Below, piece by piece: positions 1 to 12,534 of a DNA stretch of 64,000 nucleotides. Source of the DNA: Melieria omissa (taxonomy: Eukaryota; Arthropoda; Insecta; Diptera; Ulidiidae). The stretch spans positions 10,303,032 to 10,367,031 of the forward strand of contig OZ020268.1 of NCBI GenBank assembly GCA_963971225.1, given 5' to 3'. The notes beneath the pieces were generated by a model. The model was given only the letters and a program-made list of their open reading frames with translations. It was not told the origin of the DNA and searched no databases. The position numbers and the translations under genes are program-made. Position 1 is the first letter of the stretch. Every line of letters begins with the position of its first letter.

Positions 1-1769
1 TTGAGGGGTGTTGGGTTAATGCAAGGGAAAAACTTTTTGTCAAAATATTTGTATCAAAATCTGGTCTACTGTATACTGTGGAACAAACGACGATTTTAAC
101 ATTTGAAAAAGCAGTCTTTAAACTTTTTATCACTTTGTGTGTTACATTATGATTTTAAGGTTAGGACAACCACCTTTCTAGCTCATAGAAACTATTTTTT
201 AATATTTTTCTGCGCTCACTCTTTCTCTCTAAGTAATGCATTGTACTCATCTATTAAACTCTCTTCTCCTCAAAACTTTCTGCTAAAAACGAAAAGCGAC
301 AAATACTTTTTCTTTGTAATTAAAAAATTGTAATTAAACCCATAGCCATAGCCACGGCTGGAACAGCCAATTGGCCAGCGAAAGTGAAGGCAACAAACAA
401 ACAAGTGCGCTCAAGAGTGTCACGCGCGTGCAATTAGGATGACACTCGCCAAAACAAACGACGGCTCGTAATGGCTGCCGGATGCGCCGCACCAACACAT
501 TAGACATTTCAGAAAAAGAAGGCGTCCTTCGTCTGTGATAGAGACGTCTGTATATTTATGTGTGTGTGTGTAAAAAGTTTGACAGCATTGTAATTTGAAT
601 AGTTTTGTACATGTTTCGGGCTTTAAAAGTTGTTATTGTTGCTGTGGAGTGGGAAGCGTGCGAAATGTTGCAACCAAAACAATGACAAACTGTTTCCATG
701 TGACGATGGCAATGCGACAAAGTGAAGCAAAGTGCATTGCGAGCGGAGGGGCAGAGACAATTAAATGTGCAATGCAGCAAGGAAGAAGCTACTGCTGAAA
801 TACCAACAACAAGTATAACAAAAACAATGGCAGTGCAACAGCAACAACAACAGCTGAAAACAATTAGAGCAATAATGCCGAAGCAAAAGTTGCGCAGATA
901 GCTAAACATTAAACTATCTCAATAATGCAATAGCCGCAGCTGCAGCAAGCGGCAACAACAACAACAGCAACAACAACAGCGCCTTGGCTGTAATAGTTGC
1001 GGCCATAAAGACAGCAACTCGGCGGCAACTTTAATGAGTGTGGGCGGTAGGTGTGTGTGAGTGGGAGAGAGCGGGGTGCATGGGCGCGTAACTGCATGTT
1101 ACAGCTACAGTTATGTGTGGGCGAGTATGTGTGCGTGTGTCGAGTACGTTTTAATTTGCATCTGTGCCATAGTCGCAAGTCTTAATTTTATATTTCACAT
1201 AATAACCAAAGTAATTTCAAGTTTGATGTCATGTACTGTGCCAACAAACACCAACAACAACAACAACAATGCCAACAGCGAAAACAAAATGCTGCTGATG
1301 ATAATTACAACAATGATGCTGATAATAATGTTGCTGCTTATACAGTTGTGGCTGCGTTGCTTGCGGTCGTTGTGATGCTGCTGTTTTTTTGTTGCTGCCG
1401 CTAGTGTTGCTGCTGATGTTTCTGTTGCTGTTGTTGACAATAAAATGCACAGTGCAGCTGGTAATTAAAAACTTTCGCTCAAGTATTTTTGCTGCAAAAT
1501 TTAGCAATTTTCTGCGTGCTGTCTGCGCAATGTTTAATTCTTTTTAATTTAAATTTTTTTACTAACAAATGGCAGCACATTCTGCATGCGCAATGAGCAT
1601 TGCACTTTGCTGAGAAATATGTACATAAATAAATGGTTAGATGTGAATATTGAAGATGTCTGGATTGTTGGGTTGTCAGAAAAGTAGTTTTTGGAATTCG
1701 TGTTAGTGTTCACTTTAAAGTCTGGAAAGTCGGTTTATATATGAGGATTTGGTGAATCTTGGATCTTAT
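1..1769. other. Non-coding intergenic or intronic stretch
   Basis: I see no supportable gene here. The stretch is AT-rich at first, then more balanced from about 340 to 1500, with repeated CAA/CAG and GTT/GCT trinucleotide runs (around 830-985, 1245-1270 and 1370-1440) and short TG/GTGTG runs (about 1045-1140). Open frames in it are low-complexity and lack family motifs. The 340-1500 part has no transposon signature and could be regulatory DNA or an intron of a neighbouring gene. Confidence 0.5.
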
Positions 1770-1991
1770 TTAACACTAGAAAGACCGCCTTTTCCATGCC
1801 TACAAAGACTACATATCATATCTGCTGATTTCTCGAAAAGTACACATTCGATTTAACTAATTTTTCACAAAATAAAATTTAAAAATATATAAAATATATA
1901 AAAGCAAAAGTTGATAGAAATACTAAAGAAAATACATATATTTAAAAATGAAAAACCGTCAAAATTACCATGGTGGTCTATCTAGTGTTAA
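1770..1991. mobile_element. MITE with TTAA target duplication (piggyBac-like)
   Basis: A 214-bp non-coding element lies between two TTAA tetranucleotides (1770-1773 and 1988-1991). Its left end reads CACTAGAAAGACCGCC. The reverse complement of its right end reads CACTAGATAGACCACC, so the terminal inverted repeats match at 14 of 16 positions. A TTAA target and a terminus resembling the CCCTAGAAAGA end of piggyBac place it with piggyBac-like non-autonomous elements; the superfamily is inferred. The interior is A/T-rich with no open frame. Confidence 0.8.
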
Positions 1992-2109
1992 AAACTGATT
2001 TTTTGCTACATATAATTTTAGAAAATTTGAAATGTTTCGGTCTGCAAAAAGTTATTTGAAAAAAGAAAATGTGACGAATAATGAAATATTTTCACGAAAC
2101 ATTCTACAC

Positions 2110-2480
2110 CATTTCAAGATCGATTTCAGAAAGCGTAAAAGCATTTTCAGAAAACGTAAAATTATTTCCGAAACCGTAAAAGCATTTCAGAAACCGTAAA
2201 TTCATGTTCAAAATTCGTGTTCAAAAGAAATTTCAGAAAACGTAAAATGATTTCAGAAATCGTAAGCGCAATTTCAGAAACTGTAAATTCAAATTCAGGT
2301 ATATAAATTCAATTTCAGAAACCGTAAATTCAAGTTCAGATATATAAAAGCAATTTCAGAAAACGTAAAATGATTTTAGAAATCGTAAACGCAATTTCAG
2401 AAACCGTAAATCCAAGTTCAGATAACATACATTAATTTAATTTCAGAAATTGCTTTTACGGTTTCTGAAATTGAATTTAT
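2110..2480. repeat. Minisatellite of TTTCAGAAA-CGTAAA units
   Basis: This is a degenerate tandem array built on TTTCAGAAACCGTAAATTC, with variants ending in AAAATGAT or AAGCGC and spacers such as GATATATAAAAGC. About ten units are recognisable. The last units are inverted (TTTACGGTTTCTGAAATT around 2454-2473), so the array ends in a short palindrome. Confidence 0.8.
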
Positions 2481-2780
2481 ATATCTCAAACTTATAGTGG
2501 AGTGTGTCCAGTGGAAACCCCCCCGAAATATTAGGATCGACATTAAAACTACATACAAATTAAAAGACAATTTATGAATATCAAAGAATTACTTTTTGAA
2601 ACCCCCCCCGAAATATTTTTCTGAATCCGCCCCTGAGTGTGTCAGTCGGAAAAGAGGCCGAAATCCGATAGTCTTCTTGGACACGACGAGACTACTTCCC
2701 CCCCCCCCCCCCCGTTTTCGAGGGTGCTGAAGACGATGGTGCTGGGCAATTTGCTTTTTGGGCGGGGGAAGACCCTCAAA
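2480..2780. other. Repetitive spacer with poly-C tract
   Basis: There is no gene. Two related segments carry runs of C followed by CGAAATATT (near 2518 and 2602), and an uninterrupted C run lies at 2699-2713. It looks like transposon debris of unknown family. Confidence 0.4.
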
Positions 2781-2789
2781 AGGGTTAAA

Positions 2790-3250
2790 AACCCCCTTAT
2801 TACGCCCACTATGGTAACAAAACTCATCTATGGAAAGCTTTTGTAAGGCAACATGGGTATCAAACGATTCAACGTGTCATTGCGGCAAACATAGGCTATA
2901 ATAAAATCGGCCACGCCCACTTTCCGCGCCCACTTAACTAACAAAACAAAGCTACACTATATGTTTGTAAATAAATGTTGATGTAAAATGATTCTGTGTT
3001 TCATAGGGCTAAACATAGGTTATATGAGATTGACCATGCCCACCTGATACGTTTTCCCGCCACGCCCACTATAATGACAAATCAGCCATGGTATATTTGT
3101 CATAGCAATATGGGTATCAAACGATTCAGCGTGTCATTGCGGCAAACATAGGCTATAATATAATCGACCACGCCCACTTTCCGTGCCCACTAAACTAACT
3201 CATTCAAAAAGCTTCCCATTACAGCTCAATAGTAGTTCAACATAGGTTTT
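2790..3250. repeat. Tandem duplication with GGGTATCAAACGA and CGCCCAC motifs
   Basis: About 94 bp at 2849-2942 recur at 3107-3198 with roughly 90% identity. Both copies contain GGGTATCAAACGATTCA, then CATAGGCTATAATA, then CCACGCCCACTTTCCG. A weaker related segment lies between them (about 3007-3080, CATAGGTTATATGAGATTG followed by CGCCCAC). The same GGTATCAAAYGAAAG-type motif occurs near 10300 and 49331, so it belongs to a dispersed repeat family. Confidence 0.75.
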
Positions 3251-3960
3251 ACTAAGCCCATTCTATTAGTGTGCGATTCAAAATTTGTCTGAAAAACATG
3301 TGTCTACATATACAAGTGTGTGTGTGTCAGTGTGAGTTTTGTAGGTGGTTGAGATATGGAGGGGAAGAAAGCCTAAAGATATACCTTCCGAACAAAAAAT
3401 GTATCGCAATACCTCAAACACACTGCACATACGAATTTTTTAAATAGTAACGTTGCGTATACGCAACAGAGGAAGGAAATGGGTTAAATGAAAGTTGTAC
3501 TCAGGCTAACCGAACTAGTACTAAAAGGGTCTAAGATCGTGGAAAAAGTTAGAAAAAGATCATCACAAAAGCTTCCGTGATTTACTCAATGAGTCAGCAA
3601 ACAATTTTAATTTGAAAAATCTTCACTTCAAACTCTACATATGAGTACAACATAGTCTAAAGACAATAGATTAAAATTCTATAAAGAAAATTTTAACTCA
3701 ATTTCAAATTAAACTGTCTACTTGTAGTTAAATTGCTGCGCATAATTTCAAACTGTAAATCGCTGCTGAAAAAAATAAAATTACTTTTTGAACAACCTAA
3801 TATGTACAGTGTAATGTGTATGGCGGAAATTCCCCACCGGAGCCGGAAACATAACAAGTCGCTTGCAAGTCGTCAGTCTGTTTTTCTATTAGACCGATGG
3901 TACGTGAAAAAATTCAAAGAAGTTGAGATATCAAATAAGATGTGGTGTGAATTGTACTGA
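3250..3960. other. Non-coding AT-rich spacer
   Basis: No gene, RNA or transposon signature is recognised. The 75-codon open frame at 3733-3960 lacks any family motif. Confidence 0.4.
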
Positions 3961-3974
3961 AACCCCATCAAAGA

Positions 3975-4185
3975 CAGTTTTACTTAACTAGGTTACTGCC
4001 TGCCACAAAAGTTCTCTCCAGCCACCTCTGCTTTTCGCGAACCTTTTCCATAGGGCGTCCTCAACTTGGTCCGCCCACCGGAGACGAGATCGCCTCTTCA
4101 CCGCTGACCTACTACCACTGTGTCGAACATCTTTTCCATCGGAGCTTTATCGTCCAGAGGGGAGACAGCTGTTTCGTTAGAGCAC
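3975..4185 (-). pseudogene. Relic of a non-LTR reverse transcriptase C-terminus
   Basis: Read on the minus strand, one frame gives RSRLRWADQVEDALWKRF followed by GGWRELLWQAV. This matches the R-x-R-L-R-W-x-D-x-V-E ... W-R-x-L-L-x-x-A pattern at the end of RTE/craniofacial-type non-LTR polyproteins. The piece is short, with no start and no preceding reverse-transcriptase domain, so it is a 5'-truncated fossil. The assignment rests on pattern memory only. Confidence 0.4.
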
Positions 4186-4199
4186 TTCCAACATCTAAT

Positions 4200-6550
4200 C
4201 AGTCATATCGAGTCTTGTGTCTCAGATCTCAATTCAACCAACTATCAACAAGGAAAACATACTTTCAACTACTTGTTATTTCTTATTTTCTTTTTTTAAC
4301 TTTATTGCTGAAATTTTCTATGAAAACAAAACAACAACAAAAATCTCTGAAACCTCGTTTTTACTATTTTTCACAAACATTATTAGTCTTTCCGCCTTTT
4401 TGTCTGACAATCTTTATTGCAGCAAATTTTCACTCATGTCACTTGCAAGCAGGGGCCGTGCAAATTGCAACTTCATAATATTTGAATTTTTCATAGTTGC
4501 CACTCGTTGTTAGTCGCATAATCGTGTTGTATGTCAGAGGAACACGCAGGCCACACACTGAGCAAAGAGTCTTGGCTCGTATCCGATTGAATTTGCATTT
4601 TTATAAACCGTCGTAATAACGCAGCTTACCGCATTACCACAAGCACTTAAGACACTCAGCCCCGCTGCCTCTTTGCCCTTCTTGCAACAACTGAGCACAA
4701 CTTAACGCCCGTTTGTGTGTCACTTTCCGCATGCAACACTAACTTACGGCCGCACTGAAGGCCACATTATCCACAGCTGCGCATCTGAGTTATTGTGTCC
4801 ATCTTGCAATTTGCCCCCAAAAACAAAATGCAAAAACAATAACAATAACGAGCAAGTCGACAACGACAATGAAGCTGCCAGAACGTTGAAGGCGCAGTCG
4901 CCTTCGGTCGCACCGGGCAAAAGTCGATGGCAGAGGCGAAGACATCTGAATAATGGCCACCCTTGAGTGCCACAAGGCTTGTGCCGCCTGCACGACACAA
5001 TCACAATCATCTCATATGCTGCTGCAAAGCATGTGAAGAATGCAACAACAACAACACCCACACACAAGCTGCAGTCAGTTGGGAGCATTTCGCAAGCAAA
5101 CAAGACAAACAAAGAGCAAAAAGCGCATCGTGGCACATTTTAAAATGGCTGAAAAATTGCACAGCAACAACAATAATGCATAAATTGTTTTTGTTGTGTG
5201 CAGCGAAAATTGCCAAGTGCGCACAAAATGGCCGCAAGTGTGCCGTGCGCCTGATTGCCGATGGCCACCAATTCGGGTTGGTTGGCTGGCTGGTGCACGA
5301 AATTGGCAAAGTTAGATGGACAGTTCGGGAGGCAATCAAAGTTTTCGGGTGCAGAGTTGGCGCACACAATTTATGACACTTCAATTTTCATTTTTAGTTT
5401 TTATTATTATTTTTTTTATTAAGTACTTGCAACTCTTTAACTTTTGAAACCACTGCAGGCGTGAAGTAAAATGTTCAAGTTTCAAATTTCTTCGTGTGCG
5501 GCAACGCATTTAGCGATTTCCTGCTGCTTGCCGCAAATTGCATTTAACGCTCGCGCGCCAGTAATGCAAATTCCAGCCAACGCAGCGTCTGAGTGCGCAG
5601 CCAAAGCAACAACAATAGCGCCGCCACTGCTCCTCGGGGAAATGGTGAATATGAAGAAAAAATGGCGCTGTGCCATTTTTTGTTTTCCTGCTGTTACCGG
5701 TCGCTTTTGTTGGCATTGTTTCGCAGTCGTCGTCGTTGTCGTTGTCGTCGCGATGACTATTGTTGCTTTTGTCATACATGTAATGCTTGTTGTTATATTT
5801 TGTTTGATTTTTTTCATACATTTATGCAAACCGCAAGCGCACATACACAAACAAAAAACACACACATGGCGCTGACCAACAGGCCAACAGATGCAAGCAA
5901 AACCCTACCGCCGCTTTGCCACATCGTTCACTGTTGAAGTTTTGCTTGTTCTTCCACGTGCACACTGGATTATTCTTTGCCATTCTGTACCATCGTCTGC
6001 CCCTTTGGTGGTCCGTCCTCACGTCTGTCTGCCCTTTTCTCATCTTCCATTCCATCGTCCAATGCTGTTTTTACATATCACTGCTTTGAATTTGCGCTAC
6101 ACGACTGCATCAACGTGATATGCAAAGCAAATCACATTCGCTGCATCCTTGAATCCTGGCAGCATGCAACTCCTTTGCTCCGTATGGATACACAACTATA
6201 ACTCGAAATATATGTGCGTATGTGTTCAACACTAGAGACGGAGATTTTACAGTCTAAGAATTGTAAAATGGCAGAAGCTGTTCTCAATGCTTTTGAAATG
6301 CTTGAATATTGGTCCAATGGTGAAATCTCTAAATCATATTACAGTATTTTAACAAAGATTTTTTAATTCAAAGAACTGAAAATGTTGTGTTTTATTACAA
6401 AAGCTGTCAGTGTTTTCGAACCAAAATTATTATTCCTTCGTTTGATACTGAATGGAATGTTGAGTTTACCCAGGAAACATAATTTGTCGTATTTTCTTCA
6501 TAACACTGCACAACAAAATCAAATTTTTTGTAAAAATAACAAGGTTGATA
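4200..6550. other. Long non-coding stretch with CAA/CAG and GTT runs
   Basis: No gene is supportable. Many overlapping open frames occur on both strands at 4700-6100, but they shadow one another in a region rich in CAACAA, TTGTTG and GTCGTC trinucleotides and carry no family motif. Composition is nearer 45% GC here than in the flanks. No inverted repeats or transposon ends were seen, so regulatory DNA or an intron of a long gene is plausible. Confidence 0.4.
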
Positions 6551-6553
6551 CCT

Positions 6554-6986
6554 TATTCTGGTAGAGGGAGCCAAAAAAAAATATACGTATATCGGCGGTT
6601 TGAAAGTTTACGTCTGAATATTTTTTTATGGGGTCAAAGTTTTGCCCTTTTTGCACATTCTTATGGTGAATCAGCATACGAAAACCATGAAACCTCACAA
6701 GTTGGGTATATGATGTGTTCAGCAATTTGATGTAAAATACTACGAAGAACATTTTTGTGAAGCATTTTAACCCTGTAGCTCCTATTTGTATGGGTCAATT
6801 TGACCCTCTTCTCTAACATGCCAAAAATGTCCTATAAAACAGGACTTTTTGAGGATAAAATGTACCACGAAAATATTCGCCATAAAATTCTACTATAGAT
6901 CTCTGAATACATCAACGCTCAGAAATCAAGTTGAACGCCAGAATTAAGCCAAAACTGAAAATGTGTTTCGCACTTAATCAAAATTG
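6554..6986. repeat. Dispersed repeat, copy 1 (partner at 57684-58131)
   Basis: From ATTCTGGTAGAG to CACTTAATCAAAATT this segment aligns with 57684-58131 over about 430 bp. Long matching blocks include GCACATTCTTATGGTGAATC, GTGTTCAGCAATTTGATG and CCTATTTGTATGGGTCAATT. Both copies contain TTAACCCTGTA-CTCC, which resembles a TTAA-CCC transposon end. The full element boundaries are not resolved. Confidence 0.75.
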
Positions 6987-6999
6987 GTACTAAAATTTC

Positions 7000-7600
7000 C
7001 TACAAAACTTGCACGTGGATTAGCAGATGGAAGGGCAACCAATATCCCAAAAAACAAGCCGAGAGCTGAAGCTACATTAGGCGAGCATAGTATAAAACTT
7101 GGAGAAGACAACTGATCAGCCAATGATGACACAATTAGGTGTGATTCATTCGATTTTGCTACTCAGGTCAAATAAAAAATAAATCATGACAAAATAATTT
7201 AAAAAAATTTAGGTATTTTTCATGTTTTTGTAAACAGATTCGTTCAACCAACTGACTACTAACTACGAAACAATTTTCAACCATTGTGTGACTCAGTTCA
7301 CCGATGAAAGCAAGTAACTTTAATATGAAAGAAAAAAATAGGCAAAATAACTGTGTAGAAGTGATCAAGAAAAATAATATAAAAATATTTTGAGTGAAAA
7401 ATATCTAATATTCTTAAGAGAATTAATTATTGAAATATTAAAAATAAGAACCATTCATGAAATATTCTTAAGCGAATCAACAAATGCTCTAAATTTAATG
7501 TGGATCTGCATCTGCTTTCTTAAGTTATTAAGTATATATGATACATCTTTATCAGATTTTGAATGGCATTACAAGACTCTCTGATGAGGATTGTCCAAGA
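7000..7600. other. Non-coding AT-rich spacer
   Basis: No gene or RNA is recognised. It lies between the dispersed repeat and the next inverted-repeat element. Confidence 0.4.
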
Positions 7601-7619
7601 TGTTCGAACAATGGCGAAA

Positions 7620-8349
7620 TTAAGGGGGTCTTCTACCTTGTGGCCTCGTTTTTGATACTGTTTTTTGACAATAGATTGTAGGGGAACCAATAATGCAATC
7701 AAGGTTCGGTTTTTTGCATTGAATTCGTTTATTTCTATACTTCCAACATTAATTTTTCTGAAATTTTACTGTCTCTAGTTTGACCGTGATTTGACCTTGA
7801 AATGTCCCTTACGAAAAATTTATACTAAAACGGTTGTCACGATTCAGCCCATGAAAGTCGTCTGAAACAAAAAAACCAAAATGATTTAGTTTCTTTATGA
7901 CTTTGGCTATCGTTTGACACGAGGTTTTTGAAAAATTCCAAAATTTCACGAAACAGGCAACAAACAAACAAAAATGTCTACGTTTTCAAGGTCAAGAATA
8001 GCTGTAAAAATCGTTAAAATGAAAAAAATCTAAAAAAGCTCATGTCAAACGATAGCCACATGTTTTCCGCAAATTTTGATATATCACTTTAGTTAATTGA
8101 TCAATTAGTTCTCGAGATATCTTGCCAACCAGTTGCAAAAACACAACTTTTGGGAAATTGCATTTAAAGTGGCGATGAGCGCTGCGATAACAGCATGCGG
8201 AGCTATATTCGATGACTCTAAAAACCCCGAAATAATAAGATTTCGGTTATACCCTTTGAATATTATATTTCTAGTACCTTCTAGGCCACAAAACTGCAAA
8301 AAAAATAAAATCGATTTTTTTGAACCAACAAGGTAGAAGACCCCCTTAA
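7620..8349. mobile_element. TTAA-flanked inverted-repeat element with G-rich ends
   Basis: A 722-bp non-autonomous element (7624-8345) is flanked by TTAA at 7620-7623 and 8346-8349. Its left end is GGGGGTCTTCTACCTTGT; the right end is the exact reverse complement over these 18 bases. A second, internal inverted pair (GGCTATCGTTTGACA near 7903 and TGTCAAACGATAGCC near 8043) makes the interior nested. TTAA targets occur in piggyBac and Kolobok superfamilies, and the G-run terminus differs from the CCC ends seen elsewhere in the window. No transposase frame is present. Confidence 0.8.
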
Positions 8350-8519
8350 TGCAATTCCACGCTGTCAAACCTGAAACCATCAGAGTTCTCTCTGTTGACA
8401 TGAATTCAAAGCAATGGGCTTTAAGTTAATTTAAACAAATTTTCGTTAATCATTCTTATGAAAAAATTTTATAAAATCCAAGAGATCAAATAAATTCGAC
8501 ACAATGGATTTTAAGAGTA

Positions 8520-8771
8520 GATAGGATTTGTACCTTCTGGCGCAGGAGGAGGAGCAGTTCTTATCAGCGTGAGGATTTTGTGGTGAGTGTTTTGTTGTTG
8601 TGTTCCCACGAACCCCTTATCCACCTAACCACAAACAATCATGCGCCACACACCTTATCAACAACAACAATACATACAAAATACTTTCCACAACAACAGC
8701 AACAACACACTCACCACAAAATTCTCACGCTGATAAGAACTGCTCCTGTTCCAGAAGGTACCAATCCTATC
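8520..8771. repeat. Foldback element with ~80-bp arms
   Basis: The left arm (8520-8602) and right arm (8691-8771) are inverted copies of each other with only a few mismatches and one small indel. Shared blocks include AGTTCTTATCAGCGTGAG and TTTTGTGGTGAGTGT. The loop of about 90 bp is CA-rich. Transcribed, this would form a strong hairpin. It could be a foldback MITE; no clear target duplication was identified. Confidence 0.75.
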
Positions 8772-8852
8772 TTCTTTTAAGTAAAGTTTAGCAAAGTTTT
8801 GTTAACCTTTCTTTTATTTCATTTTATTCAATAAAATTTTCTATAAATCCTC

Positions 8853-9107
8853 AGCTACCGCCGTGGCTCAGCTGGTTGGTGCAATGAACCGCTAGTGTGA
8901 AGCGATGCTGGATGTAGTCAAAACCAAAATTTTTATATTTTTTGTAACCCATATTTCTTCCGAAGGCTCAGGACATCACCAACATCAAAGACTGAAAGTC
9001 CCTTTGAAAAGGCTTTCAACTCGCCGTTCGAAATCAGAAAAAACTGTACGTAGGTACGGAAATCTGGGCTTTAGTCTCGCTATTGAGCTGTCCTGCCAGT
9101 TATGTAT
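8853..9107 (+). mobile_element. Old tRNA-derived SINE copy
   Basis: The head GCCGTGGCTCAGCTGGTTGG retains the A box of a tRNA promoter and matches the heads of the SINE copies at 28086-28419 and 32248-32581. The body keeps CTCGCCGTTCG-type and GGGCTTTAGTCTCGC blocks in the same order. The B box (GTTCGAAT in the younger copies) is degraded to GTAGTCAAA. It is an older or divergent member of the same family. Confidence 0.65.
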
Positions 9108-9109
9108 GA

Positions 9110-12100
9110 ACATAGGTAATTCTTCTTGTCCAGACCAGACCATTTATCAGGCAGTATGTCTCCCATAAAACTTGAGTCTTCAGTCAAAAGCGAGACGTAT
9201 AACGAGACGTGTATTGTACGTTCTTCTCAATTCTCTTATATTATTTGGCTTCTCTAATATTGCCCACCTGTATTTTAATAGAAATTGAACACTAAATACT
9301 TAACACAAAAAATCTCTTTTGCTGCATTCAATATTTGGATCTTTCAAAACTCAAACATTTGAAAACTCTTTTCCCAAAAATTAATAAAACTTGTCATCCC
9401 CAACTTGTGCAAGTTCGAGCTATAACACATATAGTAGTAACTATGTATGTGTTTTCTATGCATGTACATATGTGTATGTGTTGCTCTAAATTTTATTTAG
9501 CATGTTTATGTTGTTGGTATTTTTGCATTAAGTCGCTCTTCCGGCTCTCGTTGCGCTGCTTCCTCCCAGCCGGTTTCCGCTTTGCTTTTGTTCTCGTTTT
9601 TTCGGTTGTTTATTATTCCGTTAGCAATGTTGTTTGCAGTTGTTATTCTTTACCACCTTTTTATCATTTTTATTATGCCATAGTTGTTGTTGTTATGGTT
9701 GTGGCTGTAAACTGCTTAGCAAAGACAATCAACACACAAGCATATGCAAACTTAAAAACTGAAAAAGAAGAAGAAAAAGCACTAAATAATGTAGCCAGCA
9801 GTGTTGAGTTGAGGTGAAAAGTATTAAAGAATAAAACAAAATAAACAAAACAGAAAAAAGTGTATAAATAAGAATATAAATTTGTGCTATATTATACAAA
9901 ATACATTTACATCGATGAGGATTATATTTAAAACTATGTCAAATCTGGCGATCAAAAACAAATACAATTATACACACACATCTCTAATGTGCATTAAGAA
10001 TTTCTTATTAGAAAAATTATAACTTTTTATTGGAAATTGCGTATAAAACTACTTATGACACGTGCTTATAGACAGAAGTATTATATATTTTATATCCTTA
10101 AAGTTAAAAAAGTTAGACGGACTAAATTCCAGAATATTGTAATGTACATATTACTCCTTAAGATATATTTTTTTCAAAAGAAAACTATTGCAAATGTCCA
10201 AGGATATGCAAGGATAAAGTTTTAAAAGAACATTTTCAATACCTCTTCGTCATTTTGCACCAAAACATTAAACTTTTTAAGATTCTAAGGTTTTTTCTCT
10301 TTCATTTGATACCATATTGTTATTCTACAATGCGCTGAGTTTTTGAAATAATTCCTTCAAATAAACATGTCCTTGAAATTTCAAAGTCACTTTAAAAACA
10401 ATCCTAACGTCAGAGAGAAAACCTAAAAACGCAGTTTTACTACACTTGGCCCCTAGTTTCGCAAGTATATCAAGTTTTTCGTTTGTTTTGAAATTTTTTG
10501 ATTTTTGTCGCACGGTGTTATTAGAGTTAATTTGTTGTTTTATTATGAATTTTATACTTTTAGCTATGAAATCATTTCCAACCTTTATTTTTATTTATTT
10601 ATTTTGATTTCATTTGTTGTTATTTAATTTACTAATTTCCATTTAAATGTGTTTAACTAAAAGCAAATTTCAAACCTCACATTTACTATAAATGTCAGTG
10701 TGTGTGTGTGTGTGTGTTTAACCAACCTGCCATTGCAATTTGGATCAATTTGTGACCAATTTGAGTTATAACCTCAGTCAAGCGGAAGAACTAACCATCA
10801 CACAAACAAACAAACAAACAAAAAGCAAACAATTCAGTGTTGTCGCATTGGAGTGAAGCATTGAAAGTGCATAAAATAAAATGGAAAATAAATCATTCAT
10901 CCACTTGTGCAGCAAATGGGGGAAAAATATTAATGTCATGCCTGATATTTCGCATATAAATATATATTCGTGTGTGTGTGCTAAAGCGATCTGACACAAA
11001 TGCACGACCACATTTACTATGCCACGTGGCATTAGCATGTGGACACTCGCGTGGAAGCGAGGCAACAACAACAGGAGTGCAAGATTGCTGGAAACTCCTA
11101 AATCAAAAGCCATTAAGATTGCAAGTCCGCACTTGCGAATCCGTCTACGTCCAAACATATCCGTTCGTCTGTCCATGTGTGCATGCGTCCATCCGTGCAT
11201 GTGCGCAGCGTCCAGCCGGGCAGTCACACACACCCACACACATACTGACCACTCGAGTAGTTTGCGTTATAAAGCAAGTGAAATAAATTTGGTGTGCGCT
11301 CATAACGGACCGTCATTGCGGAAATGCTAAATGTGAAGTTAGAGCAAGTGCTAGTCAACTAGAAAAACAACAACTAGATGCTAATGTGCAATGCACGTAC
11401 AACACTTACAGTGCGGCCAACAAGTAGTCAAACAAAACCAGAAAAAACAAAAACTAAAAAGGATAGTAAAGCAGGCAGATGAGTCGCCGTAACGTTGCTG
11501 GATGCGAGATAGAAATGTCAGCTAATGTGTCTGCCATGCGATAAGTTTTCCTCACACGCACACACGCCACACACACGTAGTGTAACAGACGGACGAGCAG
11601 CCAACGCGAGAGACATGATTGCCATTATTACACGCAGACAACAAATGCTTCAACATTCATGTTTTTTGTTTTTACTTTTATCTGGTTTCTTTTATTTGCA
11701 AACATTTGTTTTAATAATTCACTGCGCTTGCAGCATGCAGAAATATTTGATTTTTTCTTGTTTGTTGTAAAAAAATATCACTTAAGTCAAGTGCAAAATA
11801 TGTAAAAACGATTGGAAATTGTTTAGTGCAGTTAAACGTGAAAGCACAAAACACAAAAGATTGCGAAAAGGTTGAATCGTTTGCAATTGGGACATCTGTC
11901 TGCCTGATAAATAAAATATAGAAATACCCTTTTAACTAGTCAGTGTAATAATTTTTTTGTGTTGAATGGGAGAATTTCAATTTTAACATGTTTGCATAAG
12001 TCGGAGTTGTTAGTCAAACAAACAAGTAGAGACATACTCGTACTATTTTCTGATTTACTTGATGATTGAATTCAATATTTTTTTCTGGATTCTCTAAATA

Positions 12101-12525
12101 TTAAAAAGTTTTGTCATGAAAGTCAGTCAATACAGTTGTATTACAGTCTTGTTATGGCCTTAGTGCTGCTTTTTATGGGCCTGGAGTGGATACAAATTTC
12201 TGAGGTTAGCCTCCAATTTGGCCTAAGTGTACTTTTGTTTCGAAATGGCCTTCTTAACTAACAAAAATTACGAAAATTTACACAGCGTCGAAGAAGAAAT
12301 CTATCTCGATTAAAATTTTTAGTCAATCTCGTGTGCTCCAGGCCCATGACTAAGTGTCAGGTCCAATCAGTCAGTCCAAGTTCGATTTTAAGCAGAACTA
12401 GTATAAATAAATTAGTAAAAAATAAATAAAATGAGTAAAAAAATAAAAATATTAAAAAAATATAAATTCGTAAAAATTTCAATTTTTCGTGCTAAATAGA
12501 ATAAAATCGTGTAAAAAAAATTAAA
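9110..12525. other. Non-coding stretch
   Basis: No gene is supportable. Contents noted: a GGTATCAAATGAAAG motif on the minus strand near 10300-10325 (same motif as at 2855 and 49331), a TG run at 10699-10718, CA runs near 11225-11245, and a short inverted pair ATGGGCCTGGAG / CTCCAGGCCCAT (about 12175 and 12340). Open frames at 9335-9817 and 10778-11239 are low-complexity without motifs. Confidence 0.4.
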
Positions 12526-12534
12526 ATTGTTTTT

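Noticed and set aside
2110..2480. CRISPR-like array
   Set aside because: The repeats are degenerate, the spacers are short and similar to each other, and the genome is an insect's; it is a minisatellite.
5471..5937. Overlapping 100-137-codon frames on both strands
   Set aside because: Mutual shadows in trinucleotide-rich DNA; none shows a conserved motif.
10778..11239. 153-codon minus-strand open frame
   Set aside because: It starts at an upstream ATG in CA/TG-rich DNA, is low-complexity His/Met/Leu-rich, and has no domain, splice or start evidence.
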